Of a stretch of DNA of 9,007 nucleotides, positions 1 through 7,368 are shown one piece after another. A program made the translations under genes and the position numbers. The stretch spans positions 1 through 9,007 of the forward strand of contig JAENXO010000078.1 of assembly GCA_016649455.1 (NCBI GenBank). Direction: 5' to 3'. Below the pieces are notes generated by a model that was given only the letters and a program-made list of their open reading frames with translations, was not told where the DNA came from and did not search any database. The DNA comes from Gemmatimonadota bacterium. Lineage in GTDB: Bacteria; Gemmatimonadota; Gemmatimonadetes; Palauibacterales; Palauibacteraceae. The first letter of the stretch is position 1. Every line of letters starts with the position of its first letter.

Positions 1-34
1 GATGACTGGCGCGCGCTGGTGGCGGATTCGACTC

Positions 35-1105
35 TCACGGAAGAGCCTCGCTGAGTTCCCGTTCGAGCCGAAGCTGCCCGCACGCGGCAGCAATGTCGCG
101 ACCACGCGGCGTACGCACGGCCGCGGGAATCCCACCGGACTCGAGAATGGAGCGAAAATCGTCAATCCGTTCCGGGTGACTGGGTCCCCAGGGCTTTCCA
201 GGTATCGGATTGTAGGGTATCAGGTTCACGTAGCTCGAGATTCCCTTCAGTCTCTTCACGAGCAGCCGCGCCAGTTCAGAACTGTCGTTTACTCCGTCGA
301 TCATCACGTACTCGAACGACACCCGTCGAGCCTTTCGCGCCTGGTAGTCACGCACGGCCGCCAGCAGTTCGTCGAGCGGATACCGACGCTCGACCGGCAT
401 GAGCTCCCGGCGCAGCTCCGGGTCCGCCGAGTGCAGGGATACGGCGAGCCGGAACGGCTCGGGCCGACCGGCGAGCGCCCGGATTCCCGGCACCAGTCCC
501 ACGGTCGAAACCGTGATCCGGCGAGCTCCAAACTCGAATCCCGCGTTCAGCACCGTCAGGGACTCGAGCACCGGCTCGAGGTTCGCGAACGGCTCTCCCA
601 TTCCCATGTAAACGACGTTGGCGATGGCCCTGCCGAATGCTTCGACGGAAACTCGATCGGCGTCGCGGTACTGTTCTACGATCTCGGCGGTCCTGAGCTG
701 ACGGGTGAAGCCGAGATCTCCCGTGGCGCAGAATCGGCATCCGAGGGCGCAACCGGCCTGCGACGACAGACAGAGAGTCACCCGATCGTCGGCCGGGATC
801 AGGACGGATTCCACCTGCTCTCCGTCCTCCAGGCGCCACAGGTGCTTGATCGTCCCATCTGTCGATCGTGCCTCGAACGAGCGCGTCGCGGATGACAGAC
901 AGAATGCCATCTCGAGGCGATCGCGGAGTTCCACCGGGAGATTGGTCATGTCGGAGAACGACACCGCGCGTCTGCCCCAGACCCAGGACAGGATCTGCTC
1001 GACCCGGTATTCCGGCTGATCCCATTCTCGCAGGCTGTCGCGCAGCTCCACCCGGGCTCGCTCCGGTGTCACGCCGAGCAACTCGACCCGATCTCCGGTC
1101 GTCAT
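35..1105 (-). CDS. rlmN: Dual-specificity 23S rRNA/tRNA adenine-C2 methyltransferase RlmN
   Basis: This radical SAM enzyme methylates C2 of A2503 in 23S rRNA and of A37 in some tRNAs, in the cytoplasm, which aids translational fidelity. The protein is 356 residues, a normal length. Visible are the iron-sulfur motif CxxxCxxC at Cys119, Cys123 and Cys126, the upstream conserved Cys112, the MGMGEP SAM-binding motif (167-172), and the C-terminal CGQL motif with Cys342, which matches the methyl-carrying cysteine (Cys355) of E. coli RlmN. These identify RlmN; the related Cfr clade is not separated by motif reading alone but is less likely in this housekeeping setting. The reading frame continues 55 codons upstream, but the ATG at 1105 is preferred because AAGGAGGT lies 7 bases before it and family homology begins there. 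The gene is transcribed away from the ptsN-aspS-pgpH set. Confidence 0.96.
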   Translation of the reverse strand: MTTGDRVELLGVTPERARVELRDSLREWDQPEYRVEQILSWVWGRRAVSFSDMTNLPVELRDRLEMAFCLSSATRSFEARSTDGTIKHLWRLEDGEQVESVLIPADDRVTLCLSSQAGCALGCRFCATGDLGFTRQLRTAEIVEQYRDADRVSVEAFGRAIANVVYMGMGEPFANLEPVLESLTVLNAGFEFGARRITVSTVGLVPGIRALAGRPEPFRLAVSLHSADPELRRELMPVERRYPLDELLAAVRDYQARKARRVSFEYVMIDGVNDSSELARLLVKRLKGISSYVNLIPYNPIPGKPWGPSHPERIDDFRSILESGGIPAAVRTPRGRDIAAACGQLRLERELSEALP

Positions 1106-1112
1106 CTCCCGG

Positions 1113-1120
1113 ACCTCCTT
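1113..1120 (-). promoter_or_regulatory. Consensus Shine-Dalgarno of rlmN
   Basis: On the minus strand this reads AAGGAGGT, fully complementary to the usual 16S rRNA tail, with 7 bases before the ATG at 1105. It decides the rlmN start against longer in-frame alternatives and shows that this organism uses canonical ribosome binding sites. Confidence 0.85.
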
Positions 1121-1163
1121 CGAATGTCGGCTCACGCTGCCTCTCCCGTGCTCGTCCGTTTTC

Positions 1164-1193
1164 TTGCTGCTCGACCTGCGATCCCGGTATCTT
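1164..1193 (+). promoter_or_regulatory. Candidate sigma70-type promoter for the rightward gene set
   Basis: TTGCTG (1164-1169) and TATCTT (1188-1193) are separated by 18 bases, each matching four of six sigma70 consensus bases. Transcription would start near 1200, leaving a leader of about 65 bases before the ptsN-like ribosome binding site. This is the best pair I can find in the gap, but such matches also arise by chance, and the sigma specificity of this organism is unknown. Confidence 0.35.
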
Positions 1194-1254
1194 TGTGCTA
1201 CCCGGCGTCCCCGGCTGCCGTGGATACGAAGATAGCGGTGCAACCGTTCCCTTC

Positions 1255-1260
1255 GGAGGT
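1255..1260 (+). promoter_or_regulatory. Shine-Dalgarno GGAGGT upstream of the ptsN-like gene
   Basis: GGAGGT ends 5 bases before an ATC codon at 1266. The ptsN frame has a TAG stop at 1260-1262, so translation must begin after it. The strong site at proper spacing is the main reason for placing the start at the unusual ATC rather than further in. Confidence 0.6.
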
Positions 1261-1265
1261 AGTTC

Positions 1266-1754
1266 ATCAATACCAGATCCCTCGGCCCGGATCACACGAT
1301 CGCGGATCTGCTCGCTCCCGAACAGATTCGGATTCCGCTCGTCTCCCGCGCGAAGAGTGACATCCTGTATGAGCTCAGCGGGATTCTCGCGTCCCAGGCG
1401 GGTGTTCCGGACCAGGCGGACGAGATTCACCGAGCAATCGAGCGGCGCGAGGCTGTGCTCAGCACCGGGATCGGCAATGGAATAGCCATTCCTCACGCGA
1501 AGAGTTCCGTGCTGCGGGCGATGACCATGGCCGTGGGGACGACCTCGGGTCCGATCGACTTCGAATCCCTGGATGGAAGCCCTGTAAGGCTGGTGTGGAT
1601 GCTCGCGGGACCGGAACGAACGATCGGACTCCACGTGCGCACCCTCGCCCGGGTCAGTGAGCTGCTGCGCGTCGAGAGGACCCGCGCCGGTCTGATCGCC
1701 GCCACCAGCCCGGAGGAGTTTCTGACGCGCGTCGCCGCAGCCGAGCGCGATTGA
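1266..1754 (+). CDS. ptsN: PTS EIIA-type regulatory protein (PtsN / fructose-family IIA), probable ATC start
   Basis: EIIA-Ntr-like proteins carry a phosphate on histidine, passed from HPr or NPr, and usually regulate (for example potassium uptake) rather than transport sugar. From 1266 the product is 162 residues, the usual length. The motif STGIGNGIAIPHAK surrounds the predicted phosphoacceptor His77, and the N-terminal part (ADLLAPEQIRIPL, then the ELSGIL helix) matches the family start. The C-terminal helices (LHVRTLARVSELL and the SPEEFLTRV end) also match. There is no ATG, GTG or TTG in frame between the TAG at 1260 and a GTG at 1455; starting at that GTG would delete about 63 residues including half the fold. 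ATC at 1266, 5 bases after GGAGGT, is the best start; CTG at 1308 is the main alternative. The family call is firm and the start is inference. Its stop overlaps the next gene. Confidence 0.88.
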   Translation: MNTRSLGPDHTIADLLAPEQIRIPLVSRAKSDILYELSGILASQAGVPDQADEIHRAIERREAVLSTGIGNGIAIPHAKSSVLRAMTMAVGTTSGPIDFESLDGSPVRLVWMLAGPERTIGLHVRTLARVSELLRVERTRAGLIAATSPEEFLTRVAAAERD

Positions 1755-2224
1755 GACCGGCGATCCCGAGTTCGACTGGCAGGCCGCGGGATGTCCTGCG
1801 GGTTTTTCGAGTCGCCACGGTCGTATGGGCGCTGGCGATTCTCACCGCAACCAGTTTGCCGGTACCGGACTTTCCCACGGCACTTCCCACCTGGGCCGAC
1901 AAAGCCGTTCATTTCACGCTCTACTGCATCTTCGGCGTTCTCGTTGCGCTGGCGTTCTTGCCGCTGCCCGCCGGTCAGGGGCAGGCGCCTGATGATGCGC
2001 GCAGCGGAATCCGGAGGCACGCCGGCTGGCTGGTTCTGGCGCTGCTCGCCATCTTCGCTGGAGCGGACGAGTTACATCAGCACTGGATTCGTGGTCGGAT
2101 GCCGTCCCCGGCGGACTGGGTCGCCGATGTCGCAGGGGCGTGGGTCGGTATCGCGATCGGATCGTATATCTGGAGGTCGAACCGGAGGCCGGGATCGGGA
2201 ATCGACCGGGAGACTGACTGTTGA
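1751..2224 (+). CDS. VanZ-like integral membrane protein
   Basis: This small protein of 157 residues has about four membrane segments, near residues 20-38, 52-72, 90-104 and 122-141. Between and within them lie VanZ-family marks: a WADKAVHF motif (48-55) before the second helix, GADELHQHWIRGRMPS (104-119) and DWVADVAGAWVG (122-133). VanZ gives low-level teicoplanin resistance in enterococci, but most chromosomal relatives have no known role, so only an envelope location is inferred. No ATG or GTG precedes the homology; the TTG at 1751 is the only standard start and overlaps the preceding TGA as TTGA. No strong ribosome binding site is visible, which fits translational coupling to the ptsN-like gene. 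Confidence 0.85.
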   Translation: MRPAIPSSTGRPRDVLRVFRVATVVWALAILTATSLPVPDFPTALPTWADKAVHFTLYCIFGVLVALAFLPLPAGQGQAPDDARSGIRRHAGWLVLALLAIFAGADELHQHWIRGRMPSPADWVADVAGAWVGIAIGSYIWRSNRRPGSGIDRETDC

Positions 2225-4020
2225 TCGAATCGGAACGGGCGGTACCGGGCGCGACGGCCTGGCGGGAGATTCCGTGCGGGCTGGTCGGACCGGAGCATGT
2301 CGGCCGGGCCGTGCATCTCGCCGGGTGGGTGCACAGGCGGCGTGACCTCGGAGGAGTCGTGTTCCTCCACCTGCGGGACCGGACCGGTCTCGTGCAGCTT
2401 GCGTTCAATCCGGCCTGGACCCCGGCGGAAGCGATGGAGCTCCTCGGCGATCTGAACCCGGAGGATGTCCTGGCTGTCGAGGGCAAGGTCGATGCCCGAC
2501 CGGAAGAGGCGGTGAATCCTGATATGCCGACCGGGTCGGTCGAAATCCGGGTCACGGCCATCCAGCGACTGGCGCAGTCCGGGCCGCTGCCCATCCTCGT
2601 CGCGGTGCCCCCAGAGGAGGACCTTCCATCGGAGGAGCTTCGGCTCCGACATCGGGTGCTGGATCTGAGGCGTCCCGAAATGCAGCGGAATTTCGCCGTC
2701 AGACACCGGGCGACGAATGCGGCTCGGCAGGCGCTGTCAGATGAGGGATTCCTGGAGATCGAGACTCCCTTCCTCACCCGCAGGACGCCGGAGGGAGCGA
2801 GAGACTACATCGTTCCGAGCCGGGTCCACCGCGGAGAGTTCTACGCCCTGCCGCAGTCGCCACAGCTCTACAAGCAGTTGCTGATGGTCGCCGGCTTCGA
2901 TCGCTATTTTCAGATCGCGCGCTGTCTGCGCGATGAAGATCTGCGGGCCGACCGCCAGCCCGAGTTCACGCAGGTCGATGTCGAGATGGCATTCGTCGAT
3001 GAGGACGACGTGTTCGGAGCGGCCGAGCGGATGCTGGTCCGTATGTTCGCCGAGGCGGTCGAGGTGGAGGTTCAGATTCCGTTTCCCCGGATGACGTATG
3101 CCGACGCGCTGGAGAAGTATGGCACGGACAAGCCGGATCTGAGGATCCCGTGGGAACTCCGGGACTTCACGGAAGATCTGTCGGGTCTCGGATTCGGGAT
3201 CGTGGACGGAGTCAAGGATGCCGGCGGGCGGATTCGTGGATTCGTCGTACCGGGAGGCGTGTCCCTGTCGCGGGCCCGACTCGACGTCGCAAACGAGACG
3301 GCCAGACAGCAGGGTGCGAAGGGCGCTCTGTGGCTGAAGCGGAATGACGAAGGGTGGTCCGGACCTCCCGCCCGGTTTCTCGAGGGGGAGGCGGGACATT
3401 CGTTCGCGGCCGCGAACGGTGTCGGGCCGGGAGACCTGGTGATCATGGTCGCCGGACCGGACACGGAAACGTCCCCGGCGCTGGACGCGCTGCGGCGGTC
3501 GATAGGCGACGAGCTGGGAGCTGTGGAGGACCGGCTGTGCTGGACCTGGGTGACGGAGTTTCCGCTGTTCGAGCGAAACCCGGAGACCGGTCGCCCGGTG
3601 GCGAGCCACCACCCTTTCACCATGCCGACCGAGACAGACCCGGAGAAGCTGATGTCGGATCCGTTCTCCGTGGGCTCCCGGGCATACGATCTCGTGCTCA
3701 ACGGAACGGAGCTGTGCAGCGGCAGCATCCGTTGCCACGTCCCGGAGCTCCAGAGAGCGATTCTGGGGGTGCTGGGTATGGAAGAGAATGAAATCGAGGC
3801 GCGGTTCGGATTTCTGCTCGAAGCGTTTCGGTACGGCGTTCCTCCGCACGGCGGATTCGCATTGGGACTGGACAGGCTCGTGGCGATGCTCGTCGGAACG
3901 ACCTCGATCAGGGAAGTGATCGCGTTTCCGAAGACGACGGCGGCTCGCGGACTGCTCGAAGGCGCTCCATCGGCCGTCGATGCGTCGGAACTGGCCGATC
4001 TCGGGCTGCGTCTCGAGTGA
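2221..4020 (+). CDS. aspS: Aspartyl-tRNA synthetase (bacterial class IIb)
   Basis: This cytoplasmic enzyme charges tRNA-Asp with aspartate. The 599-residue product (E. coli: 590) has an N-terminal OB-fold anticodon-binding domain (AGWVHRRRDLGG, 34-45), the class II core with LDLRRPEM (147-154), TPEGARDYIVPSRVH (189-203), QSPQLYKQLL (212-221) and motif 2, RDEDLRADRQPEFTQ (237-251). A bacterial GAD insertion follows at roughly 300-430, then HHPFTMP (463-469) and motif 3, GLDRLVAM (549-556). The start is TTG at 2221, 8 bases after GGGAG; an in-frame TGA at 2215 rules out longer forms. TTG overlaps the VanZ-like stop as TTGA. Leu43 resembles discriminating AspRS, but position 96 is Glu instead of the usual Lys or Gly, so tRNA-Asn specificity is unclear. 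Cysteines at 499 and 505 in the active-site loop are unusual. Confidence 0.97.
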   Translation: MIESERAVPGATAWREIPCGLVGPEHVGRAVHLAGWVHRRRDLGGVVFLHLRDRTGLVQLAFNPAWTPAEAMELLGDLNPEDVLAVEGKVDARPEEAVNPDMPTGSVEIRVTAIQRLAQSGPLPILVAVPPEEDLPSEELRLRHRVLDLRRPEMQRNFAVRHRATNAARQALSDEGFLEIETPFLTRRTPEGARDYIVPSRVHRGEFYALPQSPQLYKQLLMVAGFDRYFQIARCLRDEDLRADRQPEFTQVDVEMAFVDEDDVFGAAERMLVRMFAEAVEVEVQIPFPRMTYADALEKYGTDKPDLRIPWELRDFTEDLSGLGFGIVDGVKDAGGRIRGFVVPGGVSLSRARLDVANETARQQGAKGALWLKRNDEGWSGPPARFLEGEAGHSFAAANGVGPGDLVIMVAGPDTETSPALDALRRSIGDELGAVEDRLCWTWVTEFPLFERNPETGRPVASHHPFTMPTETDPEKLMSDPFSVGSRAYDLVLNGTELCSGSIRCHVPELQRAILGVLGMEENEIEARFGFLLEAFRYGVPPHGGFALGLDRLVAMLVGTTSIREVIAFPKTTAARGLLEGAPSAVDASELADLGLRLE

Positions 4021-4054
4021 CTGCGTCGCGGAATCCCGGCACGGACAGGTAGAG

Positions 4055-5074
4055 ATGCCCGAAGATACAGAACAGACGACAGCGGAAGCGCTCGACGCGC
4101 CCGTGATCCAGCACCGGATCCCGGCGGCCGGCGCTGACTCGCTCATTCTCGCCGGCGTTAACGACGGGCACCTGAAGACGCTGGCCCGGCTCGGAGATTG
4201 TCGGGTCATCCTGCGCGGCGACCAGATGATTCTGTCGGGAGCCGTCGAAGCGGTGGAGCACTGCGCGCCCGTGGCGCAGCGCATGATCCGCCTCGCGCGC
4301 CTGCAGCGGCCGTTCGACATCGCCGACGTGGAGAGGTTCTTCCACGAGGCCGAGACCGAGCCGGCGCAACTCGGTGCAGAGGCGGATGATGAGACGATCG
4401 CCCTTCCCGGGGCCCGCAAGGTCATCCGGCCGAAGTCCACCGGGCAGCGCGACTATCTGGCTTCGATCCGGGAACACGACATCGCGATCGGTATCGGACC
4501 CGCCGGAACGGGAAAGACCTACCTGGCCGTGGCGATGGCGGTGGACGCCCTGATGCGGAAGCGTGTCCGCCGGATCATCCTGACTCGCCCCGCTGTCGAG
4601 GCCGGCGAGGCGCTCGGTTTTCTTCCCGGTGACATTCGTGAGAAGGTGGACCCATACCTGCGACCGTTGTACGACGCGCTCGAAGACATGATGCCGCCCG
4701 AGCGGGTTCGAAAGACGATCGAAGAGCACGTGATCGAGGTCGCTCCGCTCGCATACATGCGGGGCCGCACACTGTCCGATGCGTTCCTGATCCTCGACGA
4801 AGCGCAGAATGCCACGACGGCGCAGATGAAGATGTTTCTCACCCGGCTCGGGCTGAACTCGAAGACCGTGATTACCGGAGACAAGACGCAGATCGACCTC
4901 GCGAGGCCTGAGGAGTCCGGCTTGCTCGACATCGAGCGGGTGCTGTCGGACGTGGAGGGGATTTCATTCACCTATCTCGACGAGACCGATGTGGTGCGGC
5001 ACCGACTGGTGAAGGACATCATCCGTGCCTACGCCGTGCGTGACGAAGCCGACGATTCCGGAGGCAGGTCTTGA
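4055..5074 (+). CDS. phoH: PhoH-like P-loop ATPase (YbeZ/PhoL family)
   Basis: PhoH/YbeZ proteins are cytoplasmic ATPases with a helicase-like fold, linked functionally and genetically to YbeY in rRNA maturation. The 339-residue product has an N-terminal nucleic-acid-binding-like part (about 25-100, with LRGDQMILSG) and a C-terminal ATPase domain: Walker A GPAGTGKT (148-155), TRPAVEAGEALGFLPGD (177-193), Walker B LILDEAQN (245-252), QMKMFLTRLG (257-266) and TGDKTQIDL (274-282). All key residues are present. The frame reaches back to 3980, inside aspS, but homology and the 34-base gap favour the ATG at 4055; its upstream AGGTAGAG is only a weak Shine-Dalgarno. Its TGA overlaps the following TTG start, and ybeY follows one gene later, which supports the YbeZ assignment over other PhoH types. 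Confidence 0.94.
   Translation: MPEDTEQTTAEALDAPVIQHRIPAAGADSLILAGVNDGHLKTLARLGDCRVILRGDQMILSGAVEAVEHCAPVAQRMIRLARLQRPFDIADVERFFHEAETEPAQLGAEADDETIALPGARKVIRPKSTGQRDYLASIREHDIAIGIGPAGTGKTYLAVAMAVDALMRKRVRRIILTRPAVEAGEALGFLPGDIREKVDPYLRPLYDALEDMMPPERVRKTIEEHVIEVAPLAYMRGRTLSDAFLILDEAQNATTAQMKMFLTRLGLNSKTVITGDKTQIDLARPEESGLLDIERVLSDVEGISFTYLDETDVVRHRLVKDIIRAYAVRDEADDSGGRS
5060..5064 (+). promoter_or_regulatory. Shine-Dalgarno GGAGG deciding the TTG start of the 7TM-HD gene
   Basis: GGAGG lies 6 bases before the TTG at 5071, inside the last codons of the PhoH-like gene. It supports initiation at this TTG, which overlaps the phoH stop as TTGA. Confidence 0.65.
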
Positions 5075-7368
5075 GCGCCCGGTTCCGCGAGACCTGGCGT
5101 GACACGATTCGGGCCGTCGACCGGCGGCCTGGAGACAGCTGGCGCGATCGCGCGGCGCACCACGGGGCTCGCGGGTTGCTGGTTCTGCTGCTCGCGGCTC
5201 TGCTTCCGTTCCTGTTCCCGCGCTCGCCGCTTCCCGAAGCCGTGACCCTCAGCGAGGGCGCCGTGGCGAACCAGGACGTCATCGCCGCGTTCGAATTTGT
5301 GGTCCCGAAGCCTCAGTCGCGGCTCGCCGCGGAGCGAGCGGAGTCGGAGCGGGTCGTGGCGCCTGTCTACAGCCTGGTGCCGGAAGCGACGGATTCGGCC
5401 AGGGCGCTCACCCGGACTTTCTTCGGGGGGGTTGACTCCACGTTCGCCGACTCCGAGGCCGACCACACCACCTACTTCTCGGACCGATACGGCTTGCAGC
5501 TCACCGAGGAGCAGGAAGGATTTCTCGCCGTGGAGAACGAACGGAATTCACTCAGCACGGCCCTCGACCGTGCCTATGCCGAGTTGCTTCCGCGCGGCGT
5601 GGCGCCGATCCTCGCCGTTCCCGGTCCGGCTCCCGGGTTGGTGATCGTCCGGACTCCCGACGGAGATCGACGGATTCCGAGCGATTCCCTGCAGACGGTC
5701 GGGGGGTTTCTGGAGGAAGCACTGGCATTTGCTCCGACCGATCTCTCGCTGGCCGGATTTCAGCTGTACCAGAATCTGCTGTTCCGGTTCACCGTTCCCA
5801 GCCTCAGGTTCGATTCCGAGGCGACTGAATTCGCGCGCGCGCAGGCCCGGACCGCCGTCGACACGACGTTTGGCACGGTGCTCGAGGGAGAACGGATCAT
5901 AGCGGCGCACGAGCGGGTGTCTGACCGCGACATGCTGCTCCTGCACGCCTACAACGAGGCCCTGGCCGAGCGGGGGCTCGCGAGCCTCGGGAGTCGTCGC
6001 CGGACTGCTGTCGGCAGCTTCCTGTTCGGTACCCTGATGCTGGGTCTGTTCGGCGCCGTCCTGATGCTGTTTCGGCCGCTCATCTACCGGGATGCTCGCA
6101 GCTACCTGCTGGTCATGGGCCTGGTGGCTTTCGGCTTGATCGGGGCCAGCGTGGTCTATCGGGTCGAGTTCCCCCCGGAACTGGTACCGATCGTGTTGAT
6201 GGCGATTCCACTGGCTGCCCTGTGGGATGGCCTGGTGTCGCTGATCGCGGTCGTCGTCACGTCAGTCATTCTGGCGGGCCTGACCGAACTGAACGCTGAG
6301 TATTATCCTTTCGTTTTCCTGGCGGCCGGTGCGGTCGCCGCGCTGGGAGTGCGTGGTCTGCGCAAGCGCACCCACGGCTGGATACTGATCGCGGCGATCA
6401 CCGGGGCGTACCTGGTGGCAGGGTTCTCGGTCGGACTGCTCGAGTCTCTACCGCTCAGGGTCCCGGCGGAAACGGTTGCCTGGGGACTCGTCGCAGCGAC
6501 CCTGTATACGTTCCTCGCGATTGGTGCTGCGGTTCCGTTGCTGGAGAAGGCGACGGGGATCAGCACGGACCAGACTCTGCTTGAACTGTCCGATCTTAAC
6601 GCACCACTCCTGAGGGAGTTGTCACGTAAGGCGCCCGGTACCTACGCGCACTCGATCGGTGTCGCGAACCTGGCGGAAGCGGCGTGCCTGTCTGTCGGCG
6701 CGAATGCGCTGCTCGCCCGGGCTGGAGTGTACTATCACGACATCGGGAAGATGGAGAACCCTCAGTTCTTCGTGGAGAATCAGCCCAAGGGGCGCAATCC
6801 CCACGATCGGCTGCCTCCGGCGCGGAGCGCCGCCATCATCAGGGACCACGTGCGCGACGGCCTTCGGATCGCGGCAGAGCATCGACTGCCCCCGTTCATC
6901 CACGATTGCATCCGGGAGCATCACGGCACGAGCGTGATCCTGTACTTCCTCGACAAGGCGAGAAGCGAGAGCCCGGATGCGGATGTCGATTCCGCTGACT
7001 TCGCCTATTCGGGTCCGAAGCCACAGACCCGGGAGACCGCGATCGTCATGCTTGCGGATGGGGTCGAGTCGGCGACCAGGGTGCTGCAGGACCCGACGCC
7101 GGAGAGGATCCGGGCGACGATCGACGCGATCGTACAGGCGAGGATCGAAGAAGGCCAGCTCGACCAGTGTCCGCTCACACTGCGGGACCTGGAGCGCACG
7201 AAGGACTCTTTCGCGCGGATCCTGATCGGTATGTACCACCGGCGGATCGAGTATCCATCGGGCGTGAGAGCGCGTGAGGAGATCCTGCCGGCCGACAGCC
7301 AGTCAGTCGGTGATCTGCAGCTACCGGTGGTAGCCGGACCGGGCGTATCGAGTGACGCAGCCTCCTGA
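5071..7368 (+). CDS. pgpH: 7TM-HD family c-di-AMP phosphodiesterase-like protein (PgpH/YqfF)
   Basis: Members characterised in Listeria and Bacillus sit in the membrane and hydrolyse cyclic di-AMP with a cytoplasmic HD domain. The 765-residue product has a short cytoplasmic start, a first membrane segment (about 35-50), an extracytoplasmic 7TMR-HDED domain (about 51-310), roughly seven further hydrophobic segments (about 312-334, 344-363, 370-401 as a pair, 409-427, 436-458 and 466-488), then the HD domain (about 505-725). Metal and catalytic residues visible are His527 in the YAHSIG motif, His556-Asp557 in YYHDIGK, His593, His617-His618 in REHHGT, and Asp663 in LADGVES. The domain looks intact. 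No c-di-AMP cyclase gene is in the window, so the substrate is inferred from the family. It starts at TTG 5071 (TTGA overlap with phoH) and ends 17 bases inside ybeY. Seven- and six-base G runs occur at 5425-5431 and 5701-5706. Confidence 0.94.
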   Translation: MSARFRETWRDTIRAVDRRPGDSWRDRAAHHGARGLLVLLLAALLPFLFPRSPLPEAVTLSEGAVANQDVIAAFEFVVPKPQSRLAAERAESERVVAPVYSLVPEATDSARALTRTFFGGVDSTFADSEADHTTYFSDRYGLQLTEEQEGFLAVENERNSLSTALDRAYAELLPRGVAPILAVPGPAPGLVIVRTPDGDRRIPSDSLQTVGGFLEEALAFAPTDLSLAGFQLYQNLLFRFTVPSLRFDSEATEFARAQARTAVDTTFGTVLEGERIIAAHERVSDRDMLLLHAYNEALAERGLASLGSRRRTAVGSFLFGTLMLGLFGAVLMLFRPLIYRDARSYLLVMGLVAFGLIGASVVYRVEFPPELVPIVLMAIPLAALWDGLVSLIAVVVTSVILAGLTELNAEYYPFVFLAAGAVAALGVRGLRKRTHGWILIAAITGAYLVAGFSVGLLESLPLRVPAETVAWGLVAATLYTFLAIGAAVPLLEKATGISTDQTLLELSDLNAPLLRELSRKAPGTYAHSIGVANLAEAACLSVGANALLARAGVYYHDIGKMENPQFFVENQPKGRNPHDRLPPARSAAIIRDHVRDGLRIAAEHRLPPFIHDCIREHHGTSVILYFLDKARSESPDADVDSADFAYSGPKPQTRETAIVMLADGVESATRVLQDPTPERIRATIDAIVQARIEEGQLDQCPLTLRDLERTKDSFARILIGMYHRRIEYPSGVRAREEILPADSQSVGDLQLPVVAGPGVSSDAAS

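Larger units (their letters stand above)
1106..1265. other. Divergent intergenic region rlmN / ptsN
   Basis: These 160 bases separate the two divergent genes, so promoters for both directions should lie here. I see a plausible rightward promoter and two ribosome binding sites (listed separately). I see no convincing leftward -35/-10 pair, no terminator hairpin and no clear operator palindrome. Open frames crossing this region look like chance frames of GC-rich DNA. Confidence 0.6.

Noticed and set aside
1..38. Possible start of another leftward gene: a GTG at 38-36 overlaps the rlmN TGA (GTGA) and stays open to the window edge
   Set aside because: Only 12 codons are visible, with no homology or clear ribosome binding site. 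The overlap style fits this genome, but the support is too thin to list as a gene.
1124..1360. Small rightward ORF (78 codons) in the divergent region
   Set aside because: It runs out of frame into the ptsN-like gene, has no good ribosome binding site, and its composition resembles non-coding GC-rich DNA.
348..1634. Leftward open frame of 428 codons spanning rlmN, the divergent gap and ptsN
   Set aside because: It is a shifted frame over rlmN and antisense to ptsN, with low-complexity Arg/Gly/Pro composition and no family match.
2737..4440. Long leftward open frame (567 codons) opposite aspS and phoH
   Set aside because: It lies antisense to two clearly conserved genes, shows no recognisable domain, and is rich in Arg, Ser, Pro and His, as expected of a shadow frame in GC-rich DNA.
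5425..5706. G homopolymers (seven at 5425-5431, six at 5701-5706) inside the 7TM-HD gene as possible phase-variable tracts
   Set aside because: The frame is intact through both, the tracts are short, and an intracellular housekeeping enzyme is an unlikely target. They are at most sites to check for sequencing error.
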